A DNA stretch of 64,000 nt from Enoplolaimus lenunculus (taxonomy: Eukaryota > Nematoda > Enoplea > Enoplida > Thoracostomopsidae): contig JASANG010003876.1 of the NCBI GenBank assembly GCA_030248215.1, positions 55,703 through 119,702 of the forward strand. Direction: 5' to 3'. Below the pieces are notes generated by a model. That model did not search any database and had not been told where the DNA came from. It worked only from the letters and a program-made list of their open reading frames with translations. The first letter of the stretch is position 1. Each line of letters opens with the position of its first letter. The translations under genes and the position numbers were made by a program. Shown piece after piece: positions 1 through 13,700 of the stretch.

Positions 1-502
1 TCGGTTTTGTCGAGGGCCTCCAGATACCAGCAACCCTAGAATGGGGGGGGGGCGGTAGCGAAGTTGGCTTAAAAACAATAAGCAGTAATGCATGGTGACG
101 TTCTGGCTTCTACAAAATTAACAGCAGTGTAGAAAACATGAGCGTAGCCAAGATTTCGTTTCGGATTGGATAACTTTTACCTTTGCAACTTATTTTACAG
201 ACTGTAAAAGTGTTTTTTGAGCGCTGACAAAAATTTAGGTCCCATATATCCCATCTTTCTTTCTTAGTGTACACCGAAGGCGGTAAAAGCCAAGCAGGGA
301 GCCAGTGTATTTAGCGAGATTTTGCTTTGACGGCTTCCATTTCAATGTTTAAAGTTGTTATGCATGCGTAATCCAAGCAGTGAACTCGAATGTTTTGTGC
401 AAAATCACGCGTAAATCAAAGTCTTTGGTATGTTAACTTGCAGAAAATCCATTTCAAAATGCTTCAAAGAGTTTGCCAAATGTGCAAGTATTTCGTCTTA
501 CG

Positions 503-823
503 GTTGCGCTATACTTGACGTCCGGCGCCGTCCGTCACTCTTCGTCACCCGTACGGAGCCGTCCGTCCTTGTTCGTCACCCGTACGGTTCGATCCGTCAC
601 CGTCCGTCACCCGTAAAGCGCTGTCCGTGACCGTCCGTGATGCGTACTTCGCCGTCTGTCACCGTTCGTATCACAAGTTATCGTACGTGAGTTATTGTGA
701 CACGATATCGCACGGAGACGGACGATGCCGTACGGTGACGGACGGCGCAGTACGGGTGACGCACGGTGACGGGCGGTGCCGTATGGTTGGACGGCGCCGG
801 CCGTCAATAAAGTATAGCACAAC
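503..823. mobile_element. GC-rich fold-back MITE with GTTGYGCTATACTT ends
   Basis: The terminal inverted repeat GTTGCGCTATACTT at 503-516 matches GTTGTGCTATACTT inverted at 810-823. The interior is made of CCGTCCGTCACC words in the left half and their complements in the right half, so the whole element can fold back. A second copy is at 46718-46870. Confidence 0.6.
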
Positions 824-1762
824 CCTCAATCATGTGATTATCTGAAATTTTAAAATAAAGTTTTCAAATCAATCTTACTTTTAAAGTTATTAAGTTTCTT
901 GCAAACGAAATAATAAGCACGGATTAATTGCAAGACTCATGGTAATTGGGTGTGCCGCAGGGAGACATTAGACAGGGGGACTTAACGTAGATACTGGTAT
1001 CCTTGGCTTACGTTCACGCTAAAGTTTGGACTAAGGCTTAGTAGCAGATCGTAGCAATTAGCACCGGTCAGTTGAAGTTTGTCTCGTATTAATTAAAAAC
1101 CCGCCGATAAAAAATTAATGATAGAGGTAAAGTAGCAAACTTTATCGTTTTCGAAGGAAATAGAGGCAAACAACATTTTTCTAGCTCACCATGCTCTCTC
1201 ACAAGGGTTGTTGTGACATTTATTTAGCGAGTTTTCGAAATAATATTATGACTAGTGATGGGAATCGGATATTTTTTCATATGTGGATATCCGGCAATTT
1301 GTCAACAGTTCCGAAATCTATATACATTTTTGGTAAGGAATAAGCGTAAAACCAATCGATTTAAACAATACATTACAAATATTTGCTAGAATTAACATAT
1401 TAAACATCATTTTAACTACAAATTTCGACTCACCTCCGGCTTCACCTTAGGCTCTAGCTCTGGCCAAGTTTTGTTGACTCCCGACCTCGGCTCGGGCCCC
1501 GGTTCTGGTACTTTTAACCTCCGGTTGTACCCTATTAATTATGGCTGGTCGTTCTAGAATGATATACAGAAATAAGATTAAGCTTTAGCCTAAACATGAC
1601 GTTTATTTTCAGCCTGACTAAACCAAAGTTTAGCTGTATTTAAGTTTTCCAGCTGTGTACCCGTCTCCTACTAGCCGGATCTCTATAATTATCGTGTGCC
1701 TGTTTTTGGATTAATCCAGAATTTATTTGACTAAGTTTTCATTTTTCATTTTTGTGTTTCAG

Positions 1763-4700
1763 GTGCTTTCCTTATTCCTTATGTGATGTCATTAGTGTTC
1801 TGTGGAATTCCTTTGTTCCTACTTGAAACATCTTGGGGACAACTGTTGAACGTAGGTGGTCTTGGAATGTGGAAAATTTGTCCCATATTTAAAGGTTAGT
1901 TCGAGTTTAATAGTTTTCTAGTATTAACAATTTTGTTTTAAGTCTTGAAAATATATATTATGTTGAAGTTTAAATAGTCGTAATAGAAAAATTTTAAAAC
2001 AAAAGCCTTTAATAGAGTAGGTGTCTGAAAGTGAAAACAATTTCAAAGGTTATTCATGGTGGTATGGCCACGTGTTGAATATGAATAGTCCCGATAATAA
2101 TATGATTTACCTTATATTCTGTAAATAGCATAGATCAATATACACGCAAAAACAACATAATTATATTAAGCATACTTATATATGGACTTTGAAGTCCAAC
2201 GATTAATTGCCACATTTCAAACTACTGAAGCGGTGTCAGTAATAAAATGGTAGTATAACGCATTTGGGTTTGATATACCGTATTTTAAAACGCTTTTTGC
2301 AAGTGACAAAACTCTGAAATGAGTAGCTTTTCTCAGCAGTATAAATGCATTTCGAATTGTAAGAAGCGCTGTGCGGTCTTGATATGATTCAGAAAAGTAA
2401 TAAAAACTGTTCGATTTCTGAAATCTGGCCACTGTAAAGAACAGAGGCGGAACAGTATTATAACCATATTCCTAAGCCTAAGCTTAAGCGCAAGCCTAAG
2501 CCTTAGCGTAAGAATCAGCATATTCCTAAGCCTAACCGTAACCCTAACCTAAGCCTAAGCCTAACCTAAGCCATGTATAAAAATTAGTATAAAGCTTAAG
2601 CTTACTCTATTGCAGTCCCACAGAAAAGCGTTCCGCCCTTGATCTTTACATGGGCCAGAAATCTTTTACATAATGTCGTGAATGGATAATAATCGCTATT
2701 TAACAAGAGTGTGCAACTTGTTACATTGTGTGTAGTAAAGAATGTACCTGGCCCGCGTTGGGTTTTTGCTCTACCCCCTCTCATTTAGCGGGTGTGTACA
2801 ACCGGTCGAATCATGACACTTCATGTAAGCGCATCAAACATGTTTCCTTTATAATTCAATTTTGCGGTTTTCATGGGATAAAGACCCCCTCTAAACAAGG
2901 AAGTGGGTGGGCCAAAAACGCAACGCTCAGTGGTACATTTTGTACCACGCGGACCCCATAAGTTTCACACTCTTGTCATTATCCACTCTTGATAATATTG
3001 ATAGGCAAGCAAACAACTTTTGGTTTGTGTAAACATTTTTGAATTCGTTCTATTTCAGGGGTCGGCATTGCGGCTGCAGTAATGGCATTTTGGCTCAACA
3101 TTTTCTACATCGTAGTACTTGCATGGGCCATATTCTACCTGTTCGCGTCATTCAACACTAAACTACCATGGGGTTCATGTAATCATTGGTGGAATTCAGA
3201 CGCTTGCCGACCAGGTTAGTTTCTTTTAAATGTACATTGCCAACTAGACACATTTTTTATTTAGTTCAATAATTTCAGATAGGGATTCACATATCAATCA
3301 AGAACAATTTGTCGCCTAACAGTTGCTGAAGGCTAAGGCTAAGTGTAAGAATAATTCTTAATCTAAGTCTAAAGATGAACGACAATGAGAAGTATAAAAC
3401 TAGAAACAGTGACGTAACCAGGTGTTTCTTTCTGAGAGTATTAATTTTTGAATCTTTAGTATTGAAAACAAAGACATTTAGGTTAACTTTTATTTTGGGA
3501 TGTTTGTTAGCAGTTATAGGCACGGTTTCTGCTTGCAACATAATGAACCGTTCGGATTTTTATAAAACGTAACTCATTCTTTCTAAAATGCTCGCTGAAC
3601 CAGTCATTCAGAACATTATTCTAAAAACTTAATAAATGTGTTTTTTGTCAGATTACAATCGTGAATGCTCGACAATCGAACAAATTCAACGATCCGTGCT
3701 CAACGTATCTAAAATCACCAAGGAACTCTTGCAACAGCACCACTGGTCATCGGCAATGATTCCAGTGAATACAACCCTCTGCCCGGCCAATATTTCATCA
3801 CCCGTTCGTGAATTTTGGGAGTAAGTGTCCGGTTTGTTATATCATAGTGCAATTGGCCTTGTAGTGATATCATTGAATAGTGGTTGAGTGGGCAACATGT
3901 CCAGCTTCGAAGCGCGTGTACCGTTTCATGGCTGATATAATATTTCATCGCAAATTGGACTTAAAGATATTGCTTTCGTTCTCATGTCTGAGTTGAGAAA
4001 TAATCGCAGCAGTGGGCACAGTCTGAAAGAAACTCACAGAATTTTTTCTTACCTAAAGTAGCAGAGCCCATTTTATTAGCATTAAGTGACGGTCATTCAT
4101 GAATGAACTATTGGCCAGTCCACAAAACTAAAAAATATTGGTTATGTAATTAGTTACCTTTCTAAACAATCGACGGTGGCCTAATTTATACCAATGTGTT
4201 ACGGCCGATTTTAGTGCCAGTTCAGCTCTGCGATTATGATTTAGACACACGAAGGAAGCTTTTTCTACCACTGTTGATTAAAAAAACAATTTGAATTTTT
4301 TTAATTAGTGAAAAATTTATTTGTTTAAATTCGCCAAAAATATAAATTTTTAGAAAACGTGTCCTACAATTGAGCACAGGCATTGATGACGGAGGATATA
4401 TGCGCTGGGAGCTTGCTGGCAGCCTACTACTTGCATGGATCTTGTGTTATTTGTGTATATTTAAAGGTGTGAAATGGACCGGTAAAGTAAGTTTTGATGA
4501 TACATTAATTGGAAGCAAATCAAGTTCGTAGCCATGTCAGCATATTAGGCGGCGTAAAAATATTAAAAATTTTCAGGAGTTATAAAAAAGCTTTCATATT
4601 ATTTGTAAGCGAATTTGAATATTTTCCAATGGGGATTAAAAATGTTTCAGGGGGACTGAGCCACCTCTGGCCTTTGTGACTATGGGTCCATGCCAAATAT

Positions 4701-7700
4701 GCCGTTTGTAACTTGTCGAAAGTTTAGATATCCACTTTATTTCTTCAGCTTGAGTTTGCTCAAAAACAATTCCATTATGAAATTTTTTTCTGTGCACGTC
4801 GATCTACATTTATTTGCCCCTGTGTATATTTAGCTATATATTAAAATTTTAAAATGTTTATCACATCCTGGCGATAGGTGCAACGCATACGTTTGAAAAC
4901 GTAAATGTTAGGCATCAAAGTAAGGATTTTTTTGTTTAATAAATTTGTTTTTAATTTAGGTTGTTTATTTCACTGCTTTATTTCCGTATTTTCTTTTGTT
5001 CGTCATTTTGATACGTGGGGTGACACTTCCGGGCGCGATGACAGGCATACAATTTTATCTCAAGCCTAATTTAACGAAACTGCTCGAGTCACAAGTGAGT
5101 TTTGAACGATCATTCACGAATAAATTTTTGAAAGAAAAACAATTTTAAAAATAAAACTTTCTTGAAAATTGAAACTTAGTTTCTTAAAACAATATAATAT
5201 GATTAAGGATAGAATTTTTGGTTTTTAGCATATAAATTACGTCCAGAAATTGAAGTTCGCTCTCAAGAACGAGGTATGCTTTGTGTAACTGTAGAGTCAA
5301 AGACGCAAAAAATGTAACAAGCGTTAGTATTTTTGAAACTTGGCATATAAGCATAGGTACCCAGCGCTAGGTTTTGAATTCCTGTTAGGCGGATAATTGA
5401 ATGCATTAACGGGATTGGAATATTAAACGAGTCCAAAATTTAGTTTGTAGCTTGTTCAATTTGCGAACTATTATGTAACCACGTAGAATTTCATGACTCC
5501 AACACCGGTCAAATCAGTTGCAAACATTGCGGATAATTTGTTAGCTGAGATGAAATAGATATCTGGCTTACCCGGCAAATACAACGGGGGCAACTAGGAC
5601 TATGAGCCACTCAACGAAATGAAAAAATCTTGGTTAATTTTATTTTAAGTCAGCTGTATGCCGGTTTATACCACAATGCCTGCGCAATTTTCAGTGCCAG
5701 TCCGGCTTTGTTTGGCAGCTATGTAAATTTGCTTGCTACTTATTTAATAGTAGCACTTGCAAGGCGTAAACACAAAATTTGTTTTTGACTCGCACACTGA
5801 GGCTGAACGTTTAAGCATTGTCTTACATACAGGCTTGAGCTCAATCTCGTTGTGTAAAAGAGTTGGTCCTGCCTATAGTTCAGAAGTTTGGTATTTGGCA
5901 ACTTATTTTAGGTTTGGGTTGACGCATCAACACAAGTATTCTTTTCGTACGGCCTCGGATTAGGAGCGTTGGTTGCGCTTGGAAGCTACAATCCATACCA
6001 CAATAACTGCTACAAGTTTGTTTTCAAATACCTTCAATACGTATACTAAAAAATTAAATTATTAGACAAGAAGAGGATCAAAAGTTAATGATATGGCGCT
6101 GCCCACTTGGAGTGATACGGGACGACTCAGCTTTTGAATTAGGTTTACATTATGGCTTCCGCTTAGGTTTACATATAGGTTCTACGGCTTAGGCTTAGGC
6201 TTATTAGGCCGTCCCCTGTAGCTATAATGGGCCAGAACAGGAAATAGTAACTACAGTGAGTTGTTGTGCCGGACAGATAAAACTATTGGAAATACAGAGT
6301 TTAATTTTAATTGCTTTTGTTAAACTATGGCAGTCAGTGACTGTACTCTTAGTTCGAGAACCAATAGCTAACTGATGATAGGTGGAATACACATTTGAGA
6401 ATATGGGCAGTGCCGGAGCAGGCAGGGGCGGGGCTCCCCTCAAATTCCAGGGTAAGGGCCCCCAAACTCGCAAGCGCAGCGTGCGAGAAGCCAGACGCAT
6501 TTTGAAACTTAAGCGGTTTTATTTCAACCGGTTAGAGTGGGGACCCCTCTAGGGGTGAGCCCTCCAAAATGGGGGGTATGGGGGTGGCTGCTCTGGCTCT
6601 GAATATGGGCCCTAATGTTAAATATAATTCGAGCAAAAACAAGCTTCAAATGCAGACAAAAGTTTCTAGTGTTCAATTTTTAATCAAATTTAATTTCCGT
6701 TTATAATTATTGTAGGCAAGCAATGTCGGTGTGCTTAATAAATAGTTGTACGAGTTTTTTCGCTGGTTTTGTTATTTTCTCAGTTATCGGATATATGGCT
6801 GCGTCTCAGGGTAAACCTGTCAACGAGGTTGCGCAATCAGGTAAGGAACTTTCTTGGCATCGGTATTGGATTGGGAACGTTTAACTCATTCACGCTGGCT
6901 TCTGATTCATAGGACTCCGGGTTAAAAAAGGTACGCGGCACAGTTGAAAATGGCTCAGTGGGTCAATGTTCGTGGGTCAGAAATTATGGGAGTTTTGATG
7001 GGTTACAATCAGGGTGCAAACTGAATTATGGTGCAACCTGAATTATAAAATACCAAAACCGTACCGAAGCCGGAAAGTTAAAAATACCCATCCGGAAAAC
7101 AAAAACCCTTGTTATCGCAAAATTCATTTTAAAGCTATTTTATCGTAGTTGTGTAAACACACCATTTAGAACGCCAATATCCTGCAACAAATGCAGTAGC
7201 TGGGAAACGTATGATTAAGTATAGAGTATGACACAAATTGAAAATTTTAGCAATACACTCTCAGATATCTTTATTTTAGAAAAATAAGTTAGAATAGTAT
7301 GCAATTTTTCTTAACTTTTCGAATGAGAAAAATTGCTCATGTTGCTTTTAGGGCCGTCCATGTTTCTGGAGGGTCTATAAAAGAGTATGCTTCATTCTAG
7401 ACTGCATTTTTTGCTTAGGCTTAGGCTTAGGAATACGTTTTTACAACGCTTAGACTTAGGCTTAGGCTTAGGAGTACGCTTAATCTACTGTTAAGGCCCT
7501 AAAAGTTACGTTGGCCAAAAAATTATCAGTACCGAAAATACCAAAAACTTCCGGAGGAAAATATCGGATTTATTATCGGACACCCTGTTAGTGAAAACTA
7601 CCGGAATTCCCTACTGGAACCGGAATTCCGATTGCATCATTTTAAAATTCCACCCGGGCTAAGTAGGGCATATGCACAGTCGAAATATATAATATATACT

Positions 7701-10700
7701 GAGAATAGAAAATTTTTCTATGTGGGGGAGTTTTTTCTTGTTGTGGGCCCAGCTGTACTTCTGTCCTAACTGCACTGCTGTACCAACTGTCTCGCTGTCC
7801 CAGTGTCTCGTCGTCACAACTGTCCCGCGGTCCCAACTGTCGCAATTGTCCCGCTGTCCCAACTGTCACAACTGTCTCGCTGTCTCAGTGTCCCAACTGT
7901 CCCAACTGTCTCAATTGTCACTACTGTCTAACTGTCCCAACTGTCTCGCTGTCCCAATTGTCGCAACTCTCACAGCGGTCCCGTGAACGCAACTGCGCCA
8001 ACTCTCCCAATGTCCCAATTGTCGCACCTGTCCCAACTGTCCTAACTGTCCCAACTGTCCCACCGTTCAAACCGTCCCTACTGTCCCAACTGTCCAACTG
8101 TCGCCACTGTCCCGCTGTCCCAACTGTCACAACAGTCTTGATGTCCCAGCTGTCCCAACTGTCCAACTGTCGTAACTGTCCCGCTATCTCAAATGTCACA
8201 CTGTCTTGCTGTCCCAACCGCTCCGACGGTCCCAACTGTCCCGCTGTCACACTGTCCTGATGTCCCCACTGTCCCGCAATCTCAACTTTTCCAACTGTCT
8301 CACTGTCCCAACTATCTTAACTGTCCTAACTGTTCCAACTGCCCCAACTGTCCCAACTGTCGTAAACTGTGTCGCGGTCCCAATTGTCCCAATTGTCCGA
8401 ATTGTCCCAACTGTGTCGCTGTCCCCATTATCTCAACTGACCCAACGGTCTCGCTGACGCACTGTGCCAACTGTCCGATGTCCCAATTGTCTCATCTGTC
8501 CCAATTATCCAACTGTCCCGCTCTCCCAACTGTCACAACTGTCTTGCTGTCCCAACTGTCCCAACTGTCTCGTTGTCACAGTGTCACGCTGTCCCCATTG
8601 TCCCGATGTCTCAACTGTCCCAACTGTCTCACTGTTCCACATATCCTAACTGTCCTAATTGTTCCAACTGTCCAACGTTACCGATTGTCCCTACTGTCCA
8701 ACTATTCCAACTGTACCAGCTGTGCCACTTGCCTAACTGTCCCAACGGTCCCGGTGTCCAATCTGTCCCAATTGTCCCGCTGTCCCAACAGTTCCAACTG
8801 TCCCTATTGTCTTAACCGCCCCAACTGTTCTCACTGTCCCAACTGTCCCCATTGACCCAATTATATTTGTTGTGTGTACACCTGGTACATTGCTGTCCCG
8901 GGACAATGAGATGGCATTTAGGTAACATTACTGTTGGAAGCGGGGCGGAAAAAGCCACTCCGCTCCGCCTCGCCTCGCCCCGCACCGCCACGCCTTGCCC
9001 CGCGGGCCGGCCGCTCCATTTTTACCCCGCGTTACCACATGTTCCGAATTTTCTGCCCCGTTTCGGAATTTTTTGCCCGTTTTCATAAAGAAATCTTTTT
9101 CTAAATTTACAGCATAATACATACACATAACTGCTAATATTTCATTTATTGAAAGCAACAAAAAGACAGTTTAAAAAGTTTAGTTTTAATTAATAAATTT
9201 TGATTTATAACCGCCACTCAATAATTCAACTGCTTCCAATGTAACTGAATTCATTCGTGACCGCCTCTCCGACAGGAAGCTATTGAGCAACCGGTACACC
9301 AGCATTAACCGGCGTTTAAATGTTGTACACTGTAAATTTCAGTGAGTTGATTTTAATTCAGAATAAGCTCAATTCATTTAGAGGTTTGAGCTCTGAATTA
9401 GGTCTTTTATAACTCAGAAATCTGAATGGATTGAACTCATTTTGAGTTAAATAATTAACTAACAGAATTAAATCAGCTGAGAGTGTGTTAATGTTTAGTG
9501 TTATTAACTCAGAAATAACCTGAAATAACCAATTCTTCTTCTGAGCTGATTATTTAACCCATCGGAATTTACAGAGGACGCTAGCTGACCCGCGCTCTGT
9601 CATGTCCAAAGTAACACCAGCAATTTAGCAGCGTTTCTCTCGACGTACGCCGGCTAATCGGCGACGTCGTGCTAAGTTTACGCCTACAGTTTTGTGACGA
9701 GCGTATTGCTATACGTAAAATAGTCCCCATGAGTAGCTATCGCATGCCTCGTACGTGCGTTGATTGTGTTAGCCTCTAACTGCCGGGACCCTTGCGATAC
9801 CACGTCACAATTATTACAATTACACCTGGAGCAGATGTGCTTAAAAATTAAAAACCATATATATAAATGATTCGATTTATATTTTCAGGCGCTGGTCTAC
9901 TTTTCTTAGCGTATCCTTCAGCTATTCTGCAACTTCCAGGCGCTCCAGCATGGGCTGTATTGTTCTTTCTGATGGTTTTAGTGCTTGGAATGGATAGTCA
10001 GGTAAAATCAATTTCAAATTTTTAAGTTTGGTTTGAAATTTACTGTTACCTGGTTTTCATGATTTGTTCAAAGGTTTAAGTGGGTAAAGATTTTTCACCC
10101 GCACTGCGCTTCATACGCGAAAATTTTATTTTTTTATCCGCGGGTATACTCGCTCAAAATGTCCTTAGCCGTCACCAGCGTTTATCCACGCAAAATTCCA
10201 TTATAGTTACCCGCCTTTACACGCTCTAATTTTGCTTTTGCGTTTAATACAATTGCATAATTATGTTACTAGCTACTTCTTCTTCACTCATACGGTAAAA
10301 ACAGTTTAAAAATTCGAGCTTTTCTATACATTATCTGGTTTCAAGTTTTTTATGAAAGTTTTAGGCCGGTGAACAATTACAAACTTTTACCAGCGCTTTG
10401 AAATTATTTACTTGAAGGTATACCCGCGTCAAAAATTTCTTACCCGTCGCGCGTTTACCCGCGGGTAGCGTGCAGCTCCGGTTTGTATATATTTTCAATG
10501 GTGTATACCATCCATAAAGGTACCACAAGAGTTTCTGTTCTGGATAGAAGTCTTACAAATATTCGATTACTAAACGTATGAACTAGAATTTTTTACCGTT
10601 TGTTTGGAATGGTTTATAATATCATTTTAGTCAAAATACTGTATTAAAAATTTATTACTTTGCAGTAAATGACAAAATCTGATGCGAGATTTGACAACAT

Positions 10701-13700
10701 CATTAAATCTTGATACCGAAGTCGTTAACAATTTGCCTAATTGCTAGTTTTCTAAAATTAAAACAGTCAATATTACCATTATTGAAAATTCCGGTACCTA
10801 TGCATACGCTCTTTGGCGCATCTTAGCTATTGCTGTGTTAAACAAAAGGTTACACAGTTCGTTTGCTTGGAAACCTATGACTAGTTGCTAGGGTACAATC
10901 GGTGGTCTGACTCTATCTCTGGCATTAAATCGACCTCACACTTTTCGCCATTTTTTCTGTTGAAAAACGTTCTGGTGCGAATGGTATTACAGTGTTCTAA
11001 GCATTATCAAAAAGTTGTCTGTTGCAGAAATTTATAAAAATGAGTTACGTTTTGCACAATTGTCAGAGTGGATGATTTGTTGTTGTTACCAACTGAAAAT
11101 GCTTCTAAAAGCGTCTGAGCAAAAATCACAAAGGAAAGGTTGACCCCAATACGCCTGGGTGCACGATCTTGGCTAGTGATATATGATTTGGCAAAAAATT
11201 ACTGGAAACAAAATCAACTATAGAAATAATATAGTTTGTATCTCTTATTTTTTGTGGAAATCATGACTTCCAACAAAGTAAACAATGAAAGTTATTATTG
11301 GAAGTTCAGAAAGTATAATGTAGTGCAGCAATCAAAATTAAATTTGCGAAAATGTTTCAGTTTTGTACAATGGAAGGCTTTTTTACGGCAATAATTGATG
11401 AATGGCCTACGCTGCTACGTGGCAAATATCGTCGTGAATTGTTTATCTTGGCTGTTTGTATATTTTCTTATCTGATTGGTCTGTCAATGTGTACCCAGGT
11501 AAGTTAAGCTTGATATCAGCGCCGTAACTTGCCATGGCCATCGACACGAGGATTTGAAAGGAGCAATGGTCGCGCAAAAAATATTTTGAAGTTTAAGGGA
11601 ATACAATTCTAACAAATAATACGTGAAAAACCAAGTTTTTTTAAAACAAAAAGACAATTGTACACAACATTTGGGTGCATCAGGTTATGGGTTGAACCGC
11701 TGTAACTGAAACAGTGACGGTGTTATGATCCGAATTTTATGCCATGTAAGATCCAGGTTTTTCTGTTAAAAATGCTAGGAAAGGTTAGGTTAGATTTTCG
11801 CGGAAAATTCAGACCGGGCTAGATTTTTCTACCCTGGAATTCGGGCCGGGATAGAATTTCTCAATTCAATTATCTCCGCATAGTCTAGGCTGCGCTAGAA
11901 TTTACCACACTCAAATTTCTCAGAGAAAATGCAGCTCGGTTTGAGGATCCTTTCACCAGATGCTAATCTGTGTGCAAATATCACGCTTCTTTTCACGTTT
12001 GACTTTACTTTTGTACTGACCTAATCTTTTTACAAAATTATGCCTACTCCAATATGCAGGCATTCGATATAATTTTGCGAGCGACAATGAGGATCTTACC
12101 CTGTGCTTTTAAAAGAACAAAAATATCTATCTGAAAATACCAAATCAGATATAAATCGCTTGAAATTATTAAAAAGTAAGTAAATTACAGCCACGCGCTA
12201 AAAGATTCAATTACGTTGATGACAAGTTAATGATAGTAAATAGGAAAACTTAAACTGTATGTTACCCTGAGAAAGCGAGACGAGCTTTGAAACTAATCAT
12301 GATGATCGACACCATTTCGGGCGCAATCGAACCGTTGAAATTCTTGTGGTAATATGTATCTACTTTCAAAATGGCCGCAGGTGCTGTTAAGGATAAAACA
12401 GCTACAACAGTGGGAATGACATTATGTCGGTCACACGTTAACTGTACGTTCGGCCTGCACAAAGATTGTTCAAGAGTTTCGCGAAGATTAAGAATGTCCT
12501 TTAACAGTCGGCTAGCCAATGATTTTCGTCTGTTGAACTATCTTTAGTTAGCTACGGACAAAATACATTTTCTCTGAAACTGTGTCCGGGCACCGAAAAT
12601 ATCAGTTGTTGGACAGTCTTTCTGTATATTAGCTTCTCATAACATCTCGTGCATTTCACACCCAAATCTGAATTTTTGCAAACTTATAAAATTTTTGGTG
12701 ACACACATCCTTATTTACAAATTTTGGTCATGTCGAACCGATGCCGAAGTTGATTATAATTTTGATACCTGATGTGTTAAGAAGAGTGCTAAAATTAATA
12801 CAAACGCAATACCTAACAACCGTAAATGGTTGTAATTTTATGAGAACGGTTCATTCGAATTAAGTTTTTCAAAACAAACTCACGAGACATCACAGTTTCA
12901 TGATCGAACGCACTGATATACGACTCATAATAAAATTCAAAGCATTTGGACTCACTGCCAAGCGCCAAAAATCTGGCTTATTATCTGAAGTTCCGAAGGT
13001 GATGACGATATTCACGAAAAGCATCGTTTACCGATGTCTATTAGTCGGCACAACTCTGGTTTTTACACACGACATTAATTCACTGAGTTTACTTCAATTG
13101 TTGCAATATATGCCGTACTAACAACTATAAGTAATGAAACACCAAAAATATGGTCACGCAGAATTCAAACATATCTACAACTTTCTGTCAGAGACAAATA
13201 TCTGACTACTTAACGGATAAAGGATATAAGGCATATTTTCGACGTGCTTACAAAATTTTTTAAATTTTTCGTAATGAGTTACGCTTTATTCGCAAACGAG
13301 GGGATGGTACAACGTCTTTCGTTAGTTATTTTTTCCTCTTTATCCGATGTTTACACCTACAATATTCATTTTGACGCCAACCGTAGACATTGTCTGGCAT
13401 CTTCCAGTTTACGCAACAGAGTAAAAATTGCTGACAGTCTACATAATGGAAATGTATCCGACGCAATAAAGACACTCTTCTGCTTCAAGCTTGTCCCACC
13501 AGTACAGGAGCAGGCAGCGGTGGAGCTTCCCAACAAACTCCATGGTGGGGACCCCAAACTCGCGAACGAAGCGATCCAGAACCCAGATGCATTTTAAAAC
13601 TTCGATGTTTTTTGTTTCAACCGGTTAGGGTGAAGGCCCCTTTTGGGGTGGGTCCCTAAATGGGGTATGGGGGATGCCTGCTCCGGCCTTGTATCCTGCC

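Noticed and set aside
2440-2580. True telomere or chromosome end
   Set aside because: TTAGGC units are short, degenerate, mixed with variants and embedded in a dispersed element within an SLC6 intron.
8193-8855. 220-codon Cys/Pro/Asn-rich frame and its neighbours as antimicrobial or cuticle-like peptides
   Set aside because: They are translations of the 9-bp minisatellite; several overlapping frames give similar low-complexity strings.
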